Position numbers and translations under genes: made by a program. From the NCBI RefSeq assembly GCF_002091635.1, contig NZ_BDAC01000007.1:62001-126000 (forward strand): DNA of 64,000 nt, written 5' to 3'. Position 1 is the first letter of the stretch; every line of letters begins with the position of its first letter. Positions 1 to 10,099 of this stretch are shown here, piece by piece. The DNA is from Pseudomonas indica NBRC 103045 (GTDB taxonomy: Bacteria > Pseudomonadota > Gammaproteobacteria > Pseudomonadales > Pseudomonadaceae). The notes below the pieces were generated by a model that was given only the letters and a program-made list of their open reading frames with translations, did not search any database and was not told the origin of the DNA.

Positions 1-1055
<1,055 letters not shown>

Positions 1056-1353
1056 CAGGAATCCTTATCGTGCAGACCTTGCGCACACCAGCCGCAAGGG
1101 AACAAGTGGCCCCAATTGCGCGTGCCGCTGCGCCGGATCGATCACCCACGGACGCGATTGCCAGGGCGGTTGATGACGCAGATGCTGAGTATGGCCACAA
1201 GACAAGACTGCCACCCAATGACCGTCCTCATCCTGACGGAAGTCAACCAGCCGTGGTTCCGCCGCGTCCCGCCCGTCCGGGCTCGGTTCGCAATCCGCCG
1301 GGGCCGGGGTTACACTTGAACGCTCATCTTTCTTTAGCAAAAGGTTCTGCCCC

Positions 1354-1839
1354 ATGCCGATCGCCCGCAACAAGGCCGTCTCTATCGACTATACCCTGAC
1401 CAACGATGCCGGTGAGGTGATCGATAGCTCCGCTGGCGGTGCGCCGCTGGTCTACCTGCATGGTGCAGGCAACATCATCGTCGGCCTGGAAAAGGCTCTC
1501 GAAGGCAAGCAGGCCGGTGACGAGATCACCGTCGCCATCGAGCCGGAAGATGCCTACGGCGAATACAGCGCCGAGCTGGTCGCCACGCTGAGCCGCGCCA
1601 TGTTCGAAGGTGTCGACGAGCTGGAAGTCGGCATGCAGTTCCACGCCTCCGGCCCGGACGGCAGCATGCAGATCGTCACCATCCGCGACCTGGAAGGCGA
1701 CGACGTGATCGTCGACGGCAACCACCCGCTGGCCGGCCAGCGTCTAAACTTCCAGGTCAAGGTTGTCGATGTACGTGACGCCACCGCGGAAGAGATCGCC
1801 CATGGTCATATCCATGGGGAGGGTGGTCATCATCATTGA
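1354..1839 (+). CDS. slyD: SlyD-type FKBP peptidyl-prolyl isomerase/metallochaperone
   Basis: A 161-residue cytoplasmic prolyl cis-trans isomerase and chaperone. SlyD proteins combine an FKBP fold with an inserted 'flap' chaperone domain and a metal-binding tail. The N-terminal FKBP strand region (VSIDYTLTNDAGEVIDSS) and the loop PLVYLHGAGNIIVGLEKAL are typical. The insert-in-flap domain lies at roughly residues 70-125. The C-terminus is rich in His (HGHIHGEGGHHH), matching a nickel/zinc-binding tail, but it is shorter than the E. coli one. The gene stands alone between divergent ackA and a repeat element followed by a terminator. Confidence 0.93.
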   Translation: MPIARNKAVSIDYTLTNDAGEVIDSSAGGAPLVYLHGAGNIIVGLEKALEGKQAGDEITVAIEPEDAYGEYSAELVATLSRAMFEGVDELEVGMQFHASGPDGSMQIVTIRDLEGDDVIVDGNHPLAGQRLNFQVKVVDVRDATAEEIAHGHIHGEGGHHH

Positions 1840-1849
1840 TTCAGCTCTC

Positions 1850-2019
1850 GGCTCTGTATGACAAGTGTCTGCGCTCGGTGATGCTGCGTTAAAAACAGGC
1901 TCAGAATGCTCATTTACAGCTCGTAAAGTCGTATGCGACCCCAGTCGCTTCTTCGCCTGTTTTTGTGGAGCCGCCGAGGTCTTGCCTGACCTTCGCTCGA
2001 CGACTTTTCATACAGAACC
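1850..2019. repeat. Diverged MITE-like inverted-repeat element
   Basis: A non-coding element of about 170 bp with imperfect terminal inverted repeats, GGCTCTGTATGACAAGT at the left and a matching ACTTTTCATACAGAACC at the right. It is followed by TA and preceded by TC, so one copy of the presumed TA duplication has mutated. Bases 1905-1927 carry the 23-bp core that also occurs at 26590-26612, 26894-26916 and 28167-28189. It lies between slyD and its apparent terminator. It has no coding capacity and was probably mobilised in trans. Confidence 0.7.
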
Positions 2020-2037
2020 TAAGCTGAATTGACCGAG

Positions 2038-2062
2038 AAGGCGCCCACGGGCGCCTTTTTTG
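2038..2062 (+). terminator. Rho-independent terminator
   Basis: A GC-rich hairpin, AAGGCGCC-CAC-GGGCGCCTT, is followed by a run of T. It ends the slyD transcription unit after the repeat element and insulates the downstream peroxidase gene. Confidence 0.8.
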
Positions 2063-2125
2063 TCCGCCCGATTCGGCGAAAGCCGGGTGGTGGACCGATT
2101 GGTGCATTGGAATAGGGAGTCTCTC

Positions 2126-2608
2126 ATGAGTGCATTTCACGATCTCACGCTGCGTGCGCTGGATGGCAAGGAACTGCCGCTCGCACCTTTCAAGGGCAAG
2201 TTGCTGCTGGTGGTCAACGTGGCCTCCAAATGCGGCCTGACGCCGCAATACGCGGGTCTGGAAAAGCTCTACCAGGCCTACCGCGACCGAGGCTTCGTGG
2301 TGCTCGGGCTGCCCTGCAACCAGTTCGCCGGCCAGGAACCGGGCAGCGAGGACGAAATTCGCGAATTCTGCAGCCTCAACTACGGCGTGAGCTTCCCGCT
2401 CGGCAGCAAGCTGGACGTGAACGGGCCGGGGCGGCACCCGCTGTATCGCCTGCTGGCTGGCGAAGGCGCCGAATTTCCCGGCGATATCACCTGGAACTTC
2501 GAGAAATTCCTCGTCGGCCCGGATGGCCGGGTGCTGGCGCGCTTCTCTCCTCGCACCGCCCCGGACGATCCCGCCTTGATCCAGGCCATCGAAAAGGCCC
2601 TGGGTTAA
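2126..2608 (+). CDS. Glutathione peroxidase (BtuE-like thiol peroxidase)
   Basis: A 160-residue cytoplasmic peroxidase that reduces hydrogen peroxide or organic hydroperoxides with thiol electron donors. The signature NVASKCGLTPQY holds the peroxidatic Cys in place of selenocysteine, followed by the family motif GLPCNQFAGQEPGS and by WNFEKFLV with the catalytic Trp/Asn. These three blocks identify the glutathione peroxidase/BtuE family. The ATG at 2126 is chosen over the upstream in-frame start because homology begins with SAFHDLTLRALDGKE. Bacterial members usually use thioredoxin rather than glutathione, so the true reductant is uncertain. Confidence 0.92.
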   Translation: MSAFHDLTLRALDGKELPLAPFKGKLLLVVNVASKCGLTPQYAGLEKLYQAYRDRGFVVLGLPCNQFAGQEPGSEDEIREFCSLNYGVSFPLGSKLDVNGPGRHPLYRLLAGEGAEFPGDITWNFEKFLVGPDGRVLARFSPRTAPDDPALIQAIEKALG

Positions 2609-2627
2609 GCAGAGAGGCACCGCTTGT

Positions 2628-2692
2628 GTAGGAGCGAGCTCTGCTCGCGAAAGGCACTGCACCGGAGCTTCACCAGCAGAGGCGGCTCCTAC
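2628..2692. repeat. REP-type extragenic palindrome pair
   Basis: Begins GTAGGAGCGAGCTCTGCTCG and ends with the inverse GGCGGCTCCTAC, forming two facing imperfect palindromes. This is the Pseudomonas REP type. It lies in the space between the peroxidase gene and the tetR gene and may act as a transcription attenuator. Confidence 0.8.
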
Positions 2693-2773
2693 ATTTGCAA
2701 AGGTGCCTGCTTGGGAGTATGCCGCTCCGATCTTTTGACCCTTAATCACTCCCATCAATGATGCTGGGCGCGG

Positions 2774-2789
2774 CGAGACGACCGGTCAT
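2774..2789. promoter_or_regulatory. Probable TetR operator upstream of the repressor gene
   Basis: The 16-mer CGAGACGACCGGTCAT contains the perfect palindrome GACCGGTC. The same 16-mer recurs at 3414-3429 upstream of the reductase gene. NemR of E. coli binds a related GACCG/CGGTC dyad. The position 12 bases before the repressor start suggests autorepression. Confidence 0.65.
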
Positions 2790-2800
2790 ATGCTGCGCCC

Positions 2801-3394
2801 ATGAACAGCAGCATTCGTAACGACAAGCGTGACCTGATCCTCGCCAAGGGTGCCGAGGTGATGACCCGTCGCGGCTATCACGGCACCGGCGTGCAGGAAA
2901 TCGTCCAGGCCGCGAGTATTCCCAAGGGCTCCTTCTATCACTACTTCGCCAGCAAGGAAGACTTCGCCCTGCAGGCGTTGGAGTACCTCTACGGCCCGCG
3001 TCTGGAGCGCTATACCCAGGCGCTGGCCAACCCGGCGTTGAGCCCGCGCGAGCGTATCCTGGCGTATTACCGCGACCTGCAAGCCCATTTCAGTCGGCAG
3101 GAGCGGCTCGAGTATTACTGCTTCATCGGCAGCCTGAGCTTCGAAATGGCCGAGTTGTCCCCGGCCATCGCCGCCGAGGTCGACAGGATTCTGCAGCGTT
3201 CGGTGGACATCCTCCACGGTTGCCTGGAAGAGGCCCAGGCGGCTGGCGAGCTGCCTGCCGAGGAAGACTGCGCGAACCTCGCCATGTTCATCACCCAGGC
3301 CTGGCAGGGCGCGCTGACCCGGCTCAAGGTCGGTGCCGGCCTGCTTCCCGTGAACGCTTTCATCACCCGGCTGGAACGTCTGCTCCGGCCCTGA
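2801..3394 (+). CDS. TetR/AcrR family repressor (NemR-like)
   Basis: A 197-residue regulator. The N-terminal DNA-binding domain (about residues 10-58) shows the TetR signature RRGYHGTGVQEIVQAASIP followed by KGSFYHYFASKEDFA. The C-terminal part (about 80-190) is the helical ligand/dimerisation domain and includes a TetR_C-type segment. It sits just upstream of an Old Yellow Enzyme gene, and both genes carry the same operator-like 16-mer. This is the layout of the NemR-NemA electrophile-response pair. By analogy, inducers would be electrophiles such as quinones or N-ethylmaleimide, which is inference. Confidence 0.88.
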   Translation: MNSSIRNDKRDLILAKGAEVMTRRGYHGTGVQEIVQAASIPKGSFYHYFASKEDFALQALEYLYGPRLERYTQALANPALSPRERILAYYRDLQAHFSRQERLEYYCFIGSLSFEMAELSPAIAAEVDRILQRSVDILHGCLEEAQAAGELPAEEDCANLAMFITQAWQGALTRLKVGAGLLPVNAFITRLERLLRP

Positions 3395-3413
3395 ACTTTC
3401 ATTTGCCCAACGA

Positions 3414-3429
3414 CGAGACGACCGGTCAT
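3414..3429. promoter_or_regulatory. Probable TetR operator upstream of the reductase gene
   Basis: An identical copy of the 16-mer found at 2774-2789, again centred on GACCGGTC. It falls in the short gap between the repressor and the reductase, 22 bases before the reductase start, so the reductase probably has its own repressible promoter. Confidence 0.62.
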
Positions 3430-3451
3430 CTGGCCGGCCCGAGGAGACAGC

Positions 3452-4555
3452 ATGACCGCTCAAGCCCTGTTCCAACCCTTCCGCCTTGGTGCCCTGGAGC
3501 TGCCGACCCGCGTGGTCATGGCGCCCATGACCCGCTCCTTCTCGCCGGGCGGCGTGCCCAACGCGCAGGTGGTCGAGTACTACCGCCGCCGCGCTGCCGC
3601 AGGGGTTGGTCTAATCGTCACCGAAGGCACCACGGTCGGCCATGCGGCCGCCAACGGCTATCCCAACGTGCCGCGTTTCTACGGCGAGGATGCCCTGGCC
3701 GGCTGGAAGCAGGTGGTGGATGCCGTCCACGCCGAAGGTGGCAAGATCGTGCCGCAGCTCTGGCACGTGGGTAATGTGCGCCGTCTCGGCACTGAGCCGG
3801 ACGCCAGCGTGCCGGGCTATGGCCCGATGGAGAAACTCAAGGACGGCCAGGTGGTGGTGCACGGCATGACCAAGGCCGATATCCAGGACGTCATCGCCGC
3901 CTTCGCCCAGGCCGCGCGGGACGCCAAGGCCATCGGCATGGACGGCGTGGAAATCCACGGCGCCCACGGCTACCTGATCGACCAGTTCTTCTGGGAAGGC
4001 AGCAACCAGCGCACCGACGAGTATGGCGGCAGCCTGGCCAATCGCTCGCGCTTCGCCATCGAGCTGATCCAGGCGGTGCGTGCCGCGGTCGGCCCCGACT
4101 ATCCGATCATCTTCCGTTTCTCCCAATGGAAGCAGCAGGACTACACCGCGCGCCTGGTGCAGACCCCCGAAGCCCTGGGCGAATTCCTCAAGCCGCTGTG
4201 CGAGGCCGGCGTAGATATCTTCCACTGCTCGACTCGCCGCTTCTGGGAGCCGGAGTTCGAAGGCTCCGACCTCAACCTGGCCGGCTGGACCCGCCAGCTC
4301 ACCGGCAAGCCGACCATCACCGTGGGCAGCGTCGGTCTCGACGGCGAATTCCTGCAATTCATGGTCAACACCGACAAGGTGGCCCAGCCGGCCAATATCG
4401 AAGGATTGCTGCAGCGCCTGAACAAACAGGAGTTCGACCTGGTGGCCGTGGGCCGTGCCCTGTTGGTCGATCCGGACTGGGCGCTGAAAGTCCGCGACGG
4501 TCGTCTGCAGGACATCCTGCCGTTCAGCCGCGAGGCGTTGAAGACGCTGGCATGA
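3452..4555 (+). CDS. Old Yellow Enzyme family NADH:flavin reductase (NemA/XenB-like)
   Basis: A 367-residue FMN-dependent ene-reductase with a TIM-barrel fold that reduces activated alkenes, nitro compounds and other electrophiles using NAD(P)H. The N-terminus LFQPFRLGALELPTRVVMAP and the segment EIHGAHGYLIDQFFWEGSNQ, followed by RTDEYGGSLANR, are diagnostic for OYE enzymes. The two His of HGAHG are the usual substrate-activating pair. The C-terminal VAVGRALLVDPDWALKV is the FMN phosphate-binding region. It lies directly downstream of its likely TetR repressor. Substrate range cannot be told from the sequence. Confidence 0.93.
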   Translation: MTAQALFQPFRLGALELPTRVVMAPMTRSFSPGGVPNAQVVEYYRRRAAAGVGLIVTEGTTVGHAAANGYPNVPRFYGEDALAGWKQVVDAVHAEGGKIVPQLWHVGNVRRLGTEPDASVPGYGPMEKLKDGQVVVHGMTKADIQDVIAAFAQAARDAKAIGMDGVEIHGAHGYLIDQFFWEGSNQRTDEYGGSLANRSRFAIELIQAVRAAVGPDYPIIFRFSQWKQQDYTARLVQTPEALGEFLKPLCEAGVDIFHCSTRRFWEPEFEGSDLNLAGWTRQLTGKPTITVGSVGLDGEFLQFMVNTDKVAQPANIEGLLQRLNKQEFDLVAVGRALLVDPDWALKVRDGRLQDILPFSREALKTLA

Positions 4556-4563
4556 GGTCAGCG

Positions 4564-4705
4564 CGTAGGGGCGAATTCATTCGCCCGGATTAACGGCCCC
4601 AACGGACTATCCCCTCTCCCGTTGGGGAGAGGGAGCGAAGCCAATCCCCGGGCACGTTTCCTAAAATCACCGCCAACCCGTAGGAGCCAGCTTTGCTGGC
4701 GAAAT
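4564..4705. repeat. Cluster of REP-like palindromes
   Basis: Three small dyads follow one another: GTAGGGGCGAATTCATTCGC near 4565, the inverted CCCTCTCC/GGGGAGAGGG pair near 4611-4632, and GTAGGAGCCAGCTTTGCTGG near 4680. They separate convergent genes (the reductase on + and the glycosyltransferase on -) and are likely to end transcription from both sides. Confidence 0.7.
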
Positions 4706-4736
4706 GTCGAAGAGCGGATTGCCCCTCCCAGTTCGC

Positions 4737-5927
4737 CTACCGAATCCTCTGATCCGCTCCGCCCGCCACCGGTATCTCCGTCGGTGCGGCGCGGGCGCTG
4801 TGCAGGTGTTGTTCGAACTGCCGGACGATGGCCGCCCAACCCTGGCGGTTGGCGTGCTGGCGGGCGTTCAGGCGGACCCGGCGCAGGGTTTCGTCATCTT
4901 CCAGCAGCCACCGCGCGGCATCGATGAATCCCTCTTCGTCGCCGGGCACCGCCAGCGCGCCGTTATGCCCGTGGCGGATGTGCTGGGCCGCCGCGGCTTG
5001 GTCGTAGGCCACCACGCCGAGGCCGGAGGCGAGGGCCTCCAGCACCACATTACCGAAGGTCTCGGACAGACTCGGGAAGAGGAACAGATCGCCCGAGGCA
5101 TAGTGCTCGGCCAGGATTTCGCCCCGCTGCAGGCCACAGAACAGGGCGTCCGGTAGGGCCTGCTGCAAGGCCGCGCGCTGTGGGCCGTCGCCGACCAGGA
5201 TCAGCTTCAGTCGGCGCTGTGGATAACGCTGCTGCAAGGCGCGGAAGCAGCGGTCGAGCAGGCCGAGGTTTTTCTCCGCCGCCAACCGGCCGACATGGAT
5301 CACCGCGATGTCGTCTTCCCCCAGCCCCCACTGTGCACGTAGCGCGGCGCTGCGCCGCGAGGGATGGAACAACTGGCCATCGACGCCACGGGCGAGCAGG
5401 GCGATGCGTTCGAAGCCGCGACGTTCCAGCTCGATGCACTGGCTGGCGCTGGGGACCAGGGTCAGGCGGGTGCGGTTGTGGAACCAGCGCAGGTAATGGG
5501 TCACCAGCCGGGTCAGCAGGCCGAAGCCATAATGGCTGCTGTATTGCTGGAAATTGGTGTGAAACCCGCTGACCACCGGGATATCCAGTCGCCGCGCCGC
5601 GCGTAGCGCGGACAACCCGAGCGGGCCCTCGGTGGCGATGTAGAGCACGTCCGGGCGACGGCGCTTCCAGCGACGCAGCAGTTTGTGCATGGACGACTGC
5701 CCCCATTGCAGACCGGGATAACCCACCAGCGGCCAGCCTCGGGTCAGCAGCAGTTCATCGTCGCTGCGACAACCCTGGTCGGTGCTCTGCCGGGGGCGTA
5801 CCAGTTGCAGGGTGTGGCCTTGCTCGCGCAGACCGGTGCAGAGGCGTCCCAGGGTATTGGCGACGCCGTTGATTTCCGGAGGGAAGGTTTCGCTGACGAG
5901 AGCGATGTGCAGGGGAGTCGGGCTCAT
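4737..5927 (-). CDS. Group 1 glycosyltransferase (GT4 family)
   Basis: About 396 residues in two Rossmann domains. The N-terminal acceptor domain begins LHIALVSETFPPEINGVANT, the glycine-containing start typical of GT4 mannosyl- and glucosyltransferases. The C-terminal donor domain has HVGRLAAEKNLGLL, LILVGDGPQRAAL and FPSLSETFGNVVLEALASG, holding the EX7E donor-binding motif. It probably transfers a sugar from a nucleotide sugar to a lipid or polysaccharide on the inner membrane face. Start choice: ATG at 5925-5927 gives the usual short N-terminus, while an upstream ATG at 5949-5951 adds eight residues. The exact product is unknown. Confidence 0.85.
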   Translation of the reverse strand: MSPTPLHIALVSETFPPEINGVANTLGRLCTGLREQGHTLQLVRPRQSTDQGCRSDDELLLTRGWPLVGYPGLQWGQSSMHKLLRRWKRRRPDVLYIATEGPLGLSALRAARRLDIPVVSGFHTNFQQYSSHYGFGLLTRLVTHYLRWFHNRTRLTLVPSASQCIELERRGFERIALLARGVDGQLFHPSRRSAALRAQWGLGEDDIAVIHVGRLAAEKNLGLLDRCFRALQQRYPQRRLKLILVGDGPQRAALQQALPDALFCGLQRGEILAEHYASGDLFLFPSLSETFGNVVLEALASGLGVVAYDQAAAAQHIRHGHNGALAVPGDEEGFIDAARWLLEDDETLRRVRLNARQHANRQGWAAIVRQFEQHLHSARAAPTEIPVAGGADQRIR

Positions 5928-5972
5928 GACGCCAGTCTCGACCGGCGCCATGTAGGCCCTGTGAAGGTTGTG

Positions 5973-6722
5973 TTACCGAATCGTGACGGCCTTGTCCCCG
6001 TCCTCGCGCACCCAGAACAGCGTCGCCCCGGCCACGGCCGCCGGCATCATCAGGATGTTGACGAAGGGAATCAGCAGCGCCAGGTACACCGCTCCGCCGA
6101 AACCCAGGCTCTGCCAGCGCTTCTCGCGCAGCCAGGCGAGCATCTCGTTCCAGCCCAGCTTGTGGTTGTCCGCCGGGTAGTCGATGTATTGCACGGCCAT
6201 CATCCAGACGCCGAACAGAATCCAGAGCGGCGCGGCGATCAGGTTGACGCCGGGGATGAAGGAAAGAATCAGCAGGCCGATGGCGCGCGGCAGGAAGTAG
6301 CCCAGCTTGCGCAGTTCCCGGCCGATGGTGCGCGGTACCATGGCCATCAGCTCGGCCCAGCTGAACGGCGGGAAGTCGTCGCGGCCGCGGGCCACCACTT
6401 CCACCTTCTCGGCGAGAAAACCGTTGAACGGCGCGGCGATGAAGGTGGCCAGCAGGTTGAAGGTGAAGAACATGATCACCAGCACCAGCAGGACGAACAA
6501 CGGCCAGAGGATGTACTGCAGAAAGCTCAGCCACTCGGGCAGGCTCGGCAACAGGCTGTCCACCCAGCCGCTGAATTGCTGTACCGCGAGCACGATCAGG
6601 CCGGTGAACAGAACCAGGTTGATGGTCAGCGGCAGCAGCACGAACAGCCGCAGGCCGGGACGCAGCACGAGTTTGAGGCCCTCGCTCAGGTATTGCGGGC
6701 CGGTCAGCGCGGAAGGGGGCAT
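5973..6722 (-). CDS. cysZ: CysZ sulfate permease (EI24 family)
   Basis: A 249-residue inner-membrane protein of the CysZ/EI24 family that supplies sulfate for cysteine synthesis. Hydrophobic stretches lie at about 25-50, 60-95, 145-180 and 205-235. The conserved segment [20 protein letters not shown] is strongly CysZ-like, as is the final hydrophobic pair before WVREDGD. The ATG at 6720-6722 is preceded by GAGAG at suitable distance. A GTG 15 bases earlier is also open. It lies 45 bases upstream of the glycosyltransferase on the same strand, but the two have no evident functional link. Confidence 0.88.
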   Translation of the reverse strand: MPPSALTGPQYLSEGLKLVLRPGLRLFVLLPLTINLVLFTGLIVLAVQQFSGWVDSLLPSLPEWLSFLQYILWPLFVLLVLVIMFFTFNLLATFIAAPFNGFLAEKVEVVARGRDDFPPFSWAELMAMVPRTIGRELRKLGYFLPRAIGLLILSFIPGVNLIAAPLWILFGVWMMAVQYIDYPADNHKLGWNEMLAWLREKRWQSLGFGGAVYLALLIPFVNILMMPAAVAGATLFWVREDGDKAVTIR

Positions 6723-6755
6723 GGACGTCTCTCGCACGGTGGAAACGCGCCGACC

Positions 6756-8720
6756 TTACCGGCTTTGCGGATGCGTTGAAAGCCTCGGCGGATGATAGAG
6801 AAACGCGCAGTTGCGCTGCCGCTTGGCCTGGTACATGGCGCTGTCGGCCGCCTTGATCAGGCTTTCCGCGTCCTGCGCATGGGTGGGGAAGAGGGCGATG
6901 CCGACACTCGGCGTTACGAAGTCGATGACGTGTCCACCCAGCGTGAAGGGCGCATCCAGTACCTTCACCAGGCGCAGGGCAAGTCCGGAGGCCGAGTCGC
7001 TGTCCGAGCCGGGCAGCAGCAGGGTGAATTCGTCGCCGCCCAGGCGATAGAGCCGGTCCGGCTGGCGCAGCGCGCCGCGCAAGCGGTCGGCGATGGCCAC
7101 CAGCAGGGCATCGCCGATGTCGTGGCCGAAGCGGTCGTTGACCTCCTTGAACCTGTCCAGGTCCAGGTACAGCAGGGCCAGCGAGGATTGCTGGCGTTGC
7201 GCGAGTTCCAAGGCGTCCTTGAGTTGTTCGCTGAAGGCCTTGCGATTGCCCAGGTTGGTCAGCGGGTCGCGGTAGGCCATGTCGAGCAACTGGTTCTGGT
7301 AGGCCATCTGCGCGGTGATGTCGCGCAGGATGCCGCGGAAGCCGGCGAACTGGCCCTGCATGTCCTGAATGATGGAAAAGCGCGTTTCGAAGTGGCCGAG
7401 ATTGCCGTCGCGGCGCTTGAAGGACGAGGTGAAAATAGGCTTCCCCCCACGGAGCGCCTCGGCGAACTGTTTTTTTGCGCGCTCGACATCGGGGTCGCCG
7501 AGTATTTCGCGGTAGGAGCGGCCGACGATCTGGTCCGGGGAATAGCCGAACAGATCGCACAGGGCCTGGTTGGCTGCGCGCAGCGTGCCCTTGGCGTCGA
7601 TCTCGAAATAGGCGTCCTGGATGCTGTCGAGGATCAGTCGGTCGCGGGCTTCGCTCTGTTGCAGGCGTTCGAGCATCCGGTTGAGTTCGCGGGAAAGCTG
7701 GCCCAGTTCGTCCTTGCCGAGATCGCCGATGCGGGCGGTGCGGGCATCGTGGCCGATAGCGGCGACTTCGCGATTCAAGCGCATGATGCGGCGCAGCACG
7801 CCGAACTCCAGGGCCAGGTAGGCCAGCAGCAAGGCGGCGATGGCCACGGAGACGGAGATATAGAGGAAGAAGTCGATCGCCTGCTTGCCCCCCTGGTACA
7901 GCACACGGGGCTTGGTCAGGCCGAAAAGCAGCTCCGGCTCGCCCGCGGCATTGCGGTAAAGCAGCTGCATCGATTGCGTTTGCGCTTCGATCCGGCGCGG
8001 GCTGATCTGGACCGGGGCGTTGTGGTCGCTGTCTTCGATCAGGAAGGGCCAGCCAATCTCGTTCTTGTCGGGCGGCAGCAGCTCCAGCTTCGCGTCGATC
8101 AGGCTGAGATGGATGTTCAGATGCTCGGTGCCGAGGAAACGCCCGGCGACGATGGCGCCCAGGGGCGGGGCCTTGGCCTGGTTGTCGGTGATGGCGGCCG
8201 AGACCAGGATCAGCGGCACGTTCCGGATCAGCGAGAGCAGGGCAACGCTGTGCAGAGGATCGCCCCGGTTGTCCACTGCACCGAGCCGCACGGCATGCAG
8301 GACGACGGCCTGTTGGAGCACGGCGGTGTCTATGTTCTGGGAGCTGGCGGCGCCTTCCAGCTCATGCTCGACCCAGCGCTCGGCCAGGACCTTCCCCGAC
8401 GGATCGAGGTAGAGCATGAAGTCGAGCCCCATGTTGTGGACCGACTCCTCATCCAGGTTGCCTTCGATGAATTCGGGGTTGGGGTCGCGCACGTAATCCA
8501 GGCTTTCCGACCACCAGGCATAGCTGCGAGCCAGGTCCAGGGTATTGCCGGTTTCGAAGCGCATCAGGCTGTGCAGGCGAACCACTTCCTGGCGCAGGGC
8601 GGTGGCGTCCTGTTGGTCGAAACGTTTCAGCAGAATGCGATCGGCCAGTAGATAGACGGTCGCCAGGGTGAGCGTCGCGAGGGGGGCAAGCAGCCAGAAC
8701 AACCGGTTGCGTAAAAGCAT
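6756..8720 (-). CDS. Membrane diguanylate cyclase (CHASE4-like sensor, PAS, GGDEF)
   Basis: A 654-residue inner-membrane enzyme likely to make cyclic di-GMP. Order: membrane helix about 8-26, periplasmic CHASE4-like sensor about 35-280, second helix about 285-306, a HAMP-like linker to about 355, PAS domain about 362-470 (YFEIDAKGTLRAANQALCDL), and GGDEF domain about 480-645. The active-site loop is an intact GGDEF at 561-565, preceded five residues upstream by RQPD (552-555), the RxxD inhibitory site, so product feedback is expected. The start at 8718-8720 (MLLRNRLFWLL) is preferred over a longer reading because the membrane anchor begins there. No EAL domain is present. Confidence 0.9.
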   Translation of the reverse strand: MLLRNRLFWLLAPLATLTLATVYLLADRILLKRFDQQDATALRQEVVRLHSLMRFETGNTLDLARSYAWWSESLDYVRDPNPEFIEGNLDEESVHNMGLDFMLYLDPSGKVLAERWVEHELEGAASSQNIDTAVLQQAVVLHAVRLGAVDNRGDPLHSVALLSLIRNVPLILVSAAITDNQAKAPPLGAIVAGRFLGTEHLNIHLSLIDAKLELLPPDKNEIGWPFLIEDSDHNAPVQISPRRIEAQTQSMQLLYRNAAGEPELLFGLTKPRVLYQGGKQAIDFFLYISVSVAIAALLLAYLALEFGVLRRIMRLNREVAAIGHDARTARIGDLGKDELGQLSRELNRMLERLQQSEARDRLILDSIQDAYFEIDAKGTLRAANQALCDLFGYSPDQIVGRSYREILGDPDVERAKKQFAEALRGGKPIFTSSFKRRDGNLGHFETRFSIIQDMQGQFAGFRGILRDITAQMAYQNQLLDMAYRDPLTNLGNRKAFSEQLKDALELAQRQQSSLALLYLDLDRFKEVNDRFGHDIGDALLVAIADRLRGALRQPDRLYRLGGDEFTLLLPGSDSDSASGLALRLVKVLDAPFTLGGHVIDFVTPSVGIALFPTHAQDAESLIKAADSAMYQAKRQRNCAFLYHPPRLSTHPQSR

Positions 8721-8800
8721 GCAGAGACCTGAGTCCGTCGTTGCAAGCAGTATAGCCAGCATCCGCTGAACAAATAGTAGGCACCTATTGGAGGAATTGA

Positions 8801-9901
<1,101 letters not shown>

Positions 9902-9916
9902 ATCTGAGGGCGAAAG

Positions 9917-9952
9917 GAAAAGCCCCGCCGATGACCTTGGTGGGGCTTTTTA
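9917..9952 (+). terminator. Terminator after trxB
   Basis: The inverted repeat AAAAGCCCC...GGGGCTTTT around a GC-rich loop ends in a T-rich tract. It separates trxB from the CDI operon promoter region. Confidence 0.82.
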
Positions 9953-10099
9953 GTTTTGTTTGTTTTTGTGCGTCTGGTCTCATTTTTGATACAGAACCGG
10001 ACCGTCTAGGGATTTCCTGATTGTTTCGCCCATAGGCTAGTAGAAAATCGCCACCCTTTGATGTTGGAGTGCCAGTATTCTCCAAGGAGTGGGTGGTTG

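Noticed and set aside
5755-7560. 601-codon minus-strand reading across the cysZ/glycosyltransferase region
   Set aside because: It overlaps parts of three genes in another frame and has the Arg/Pro-rich look of a shadow frame.
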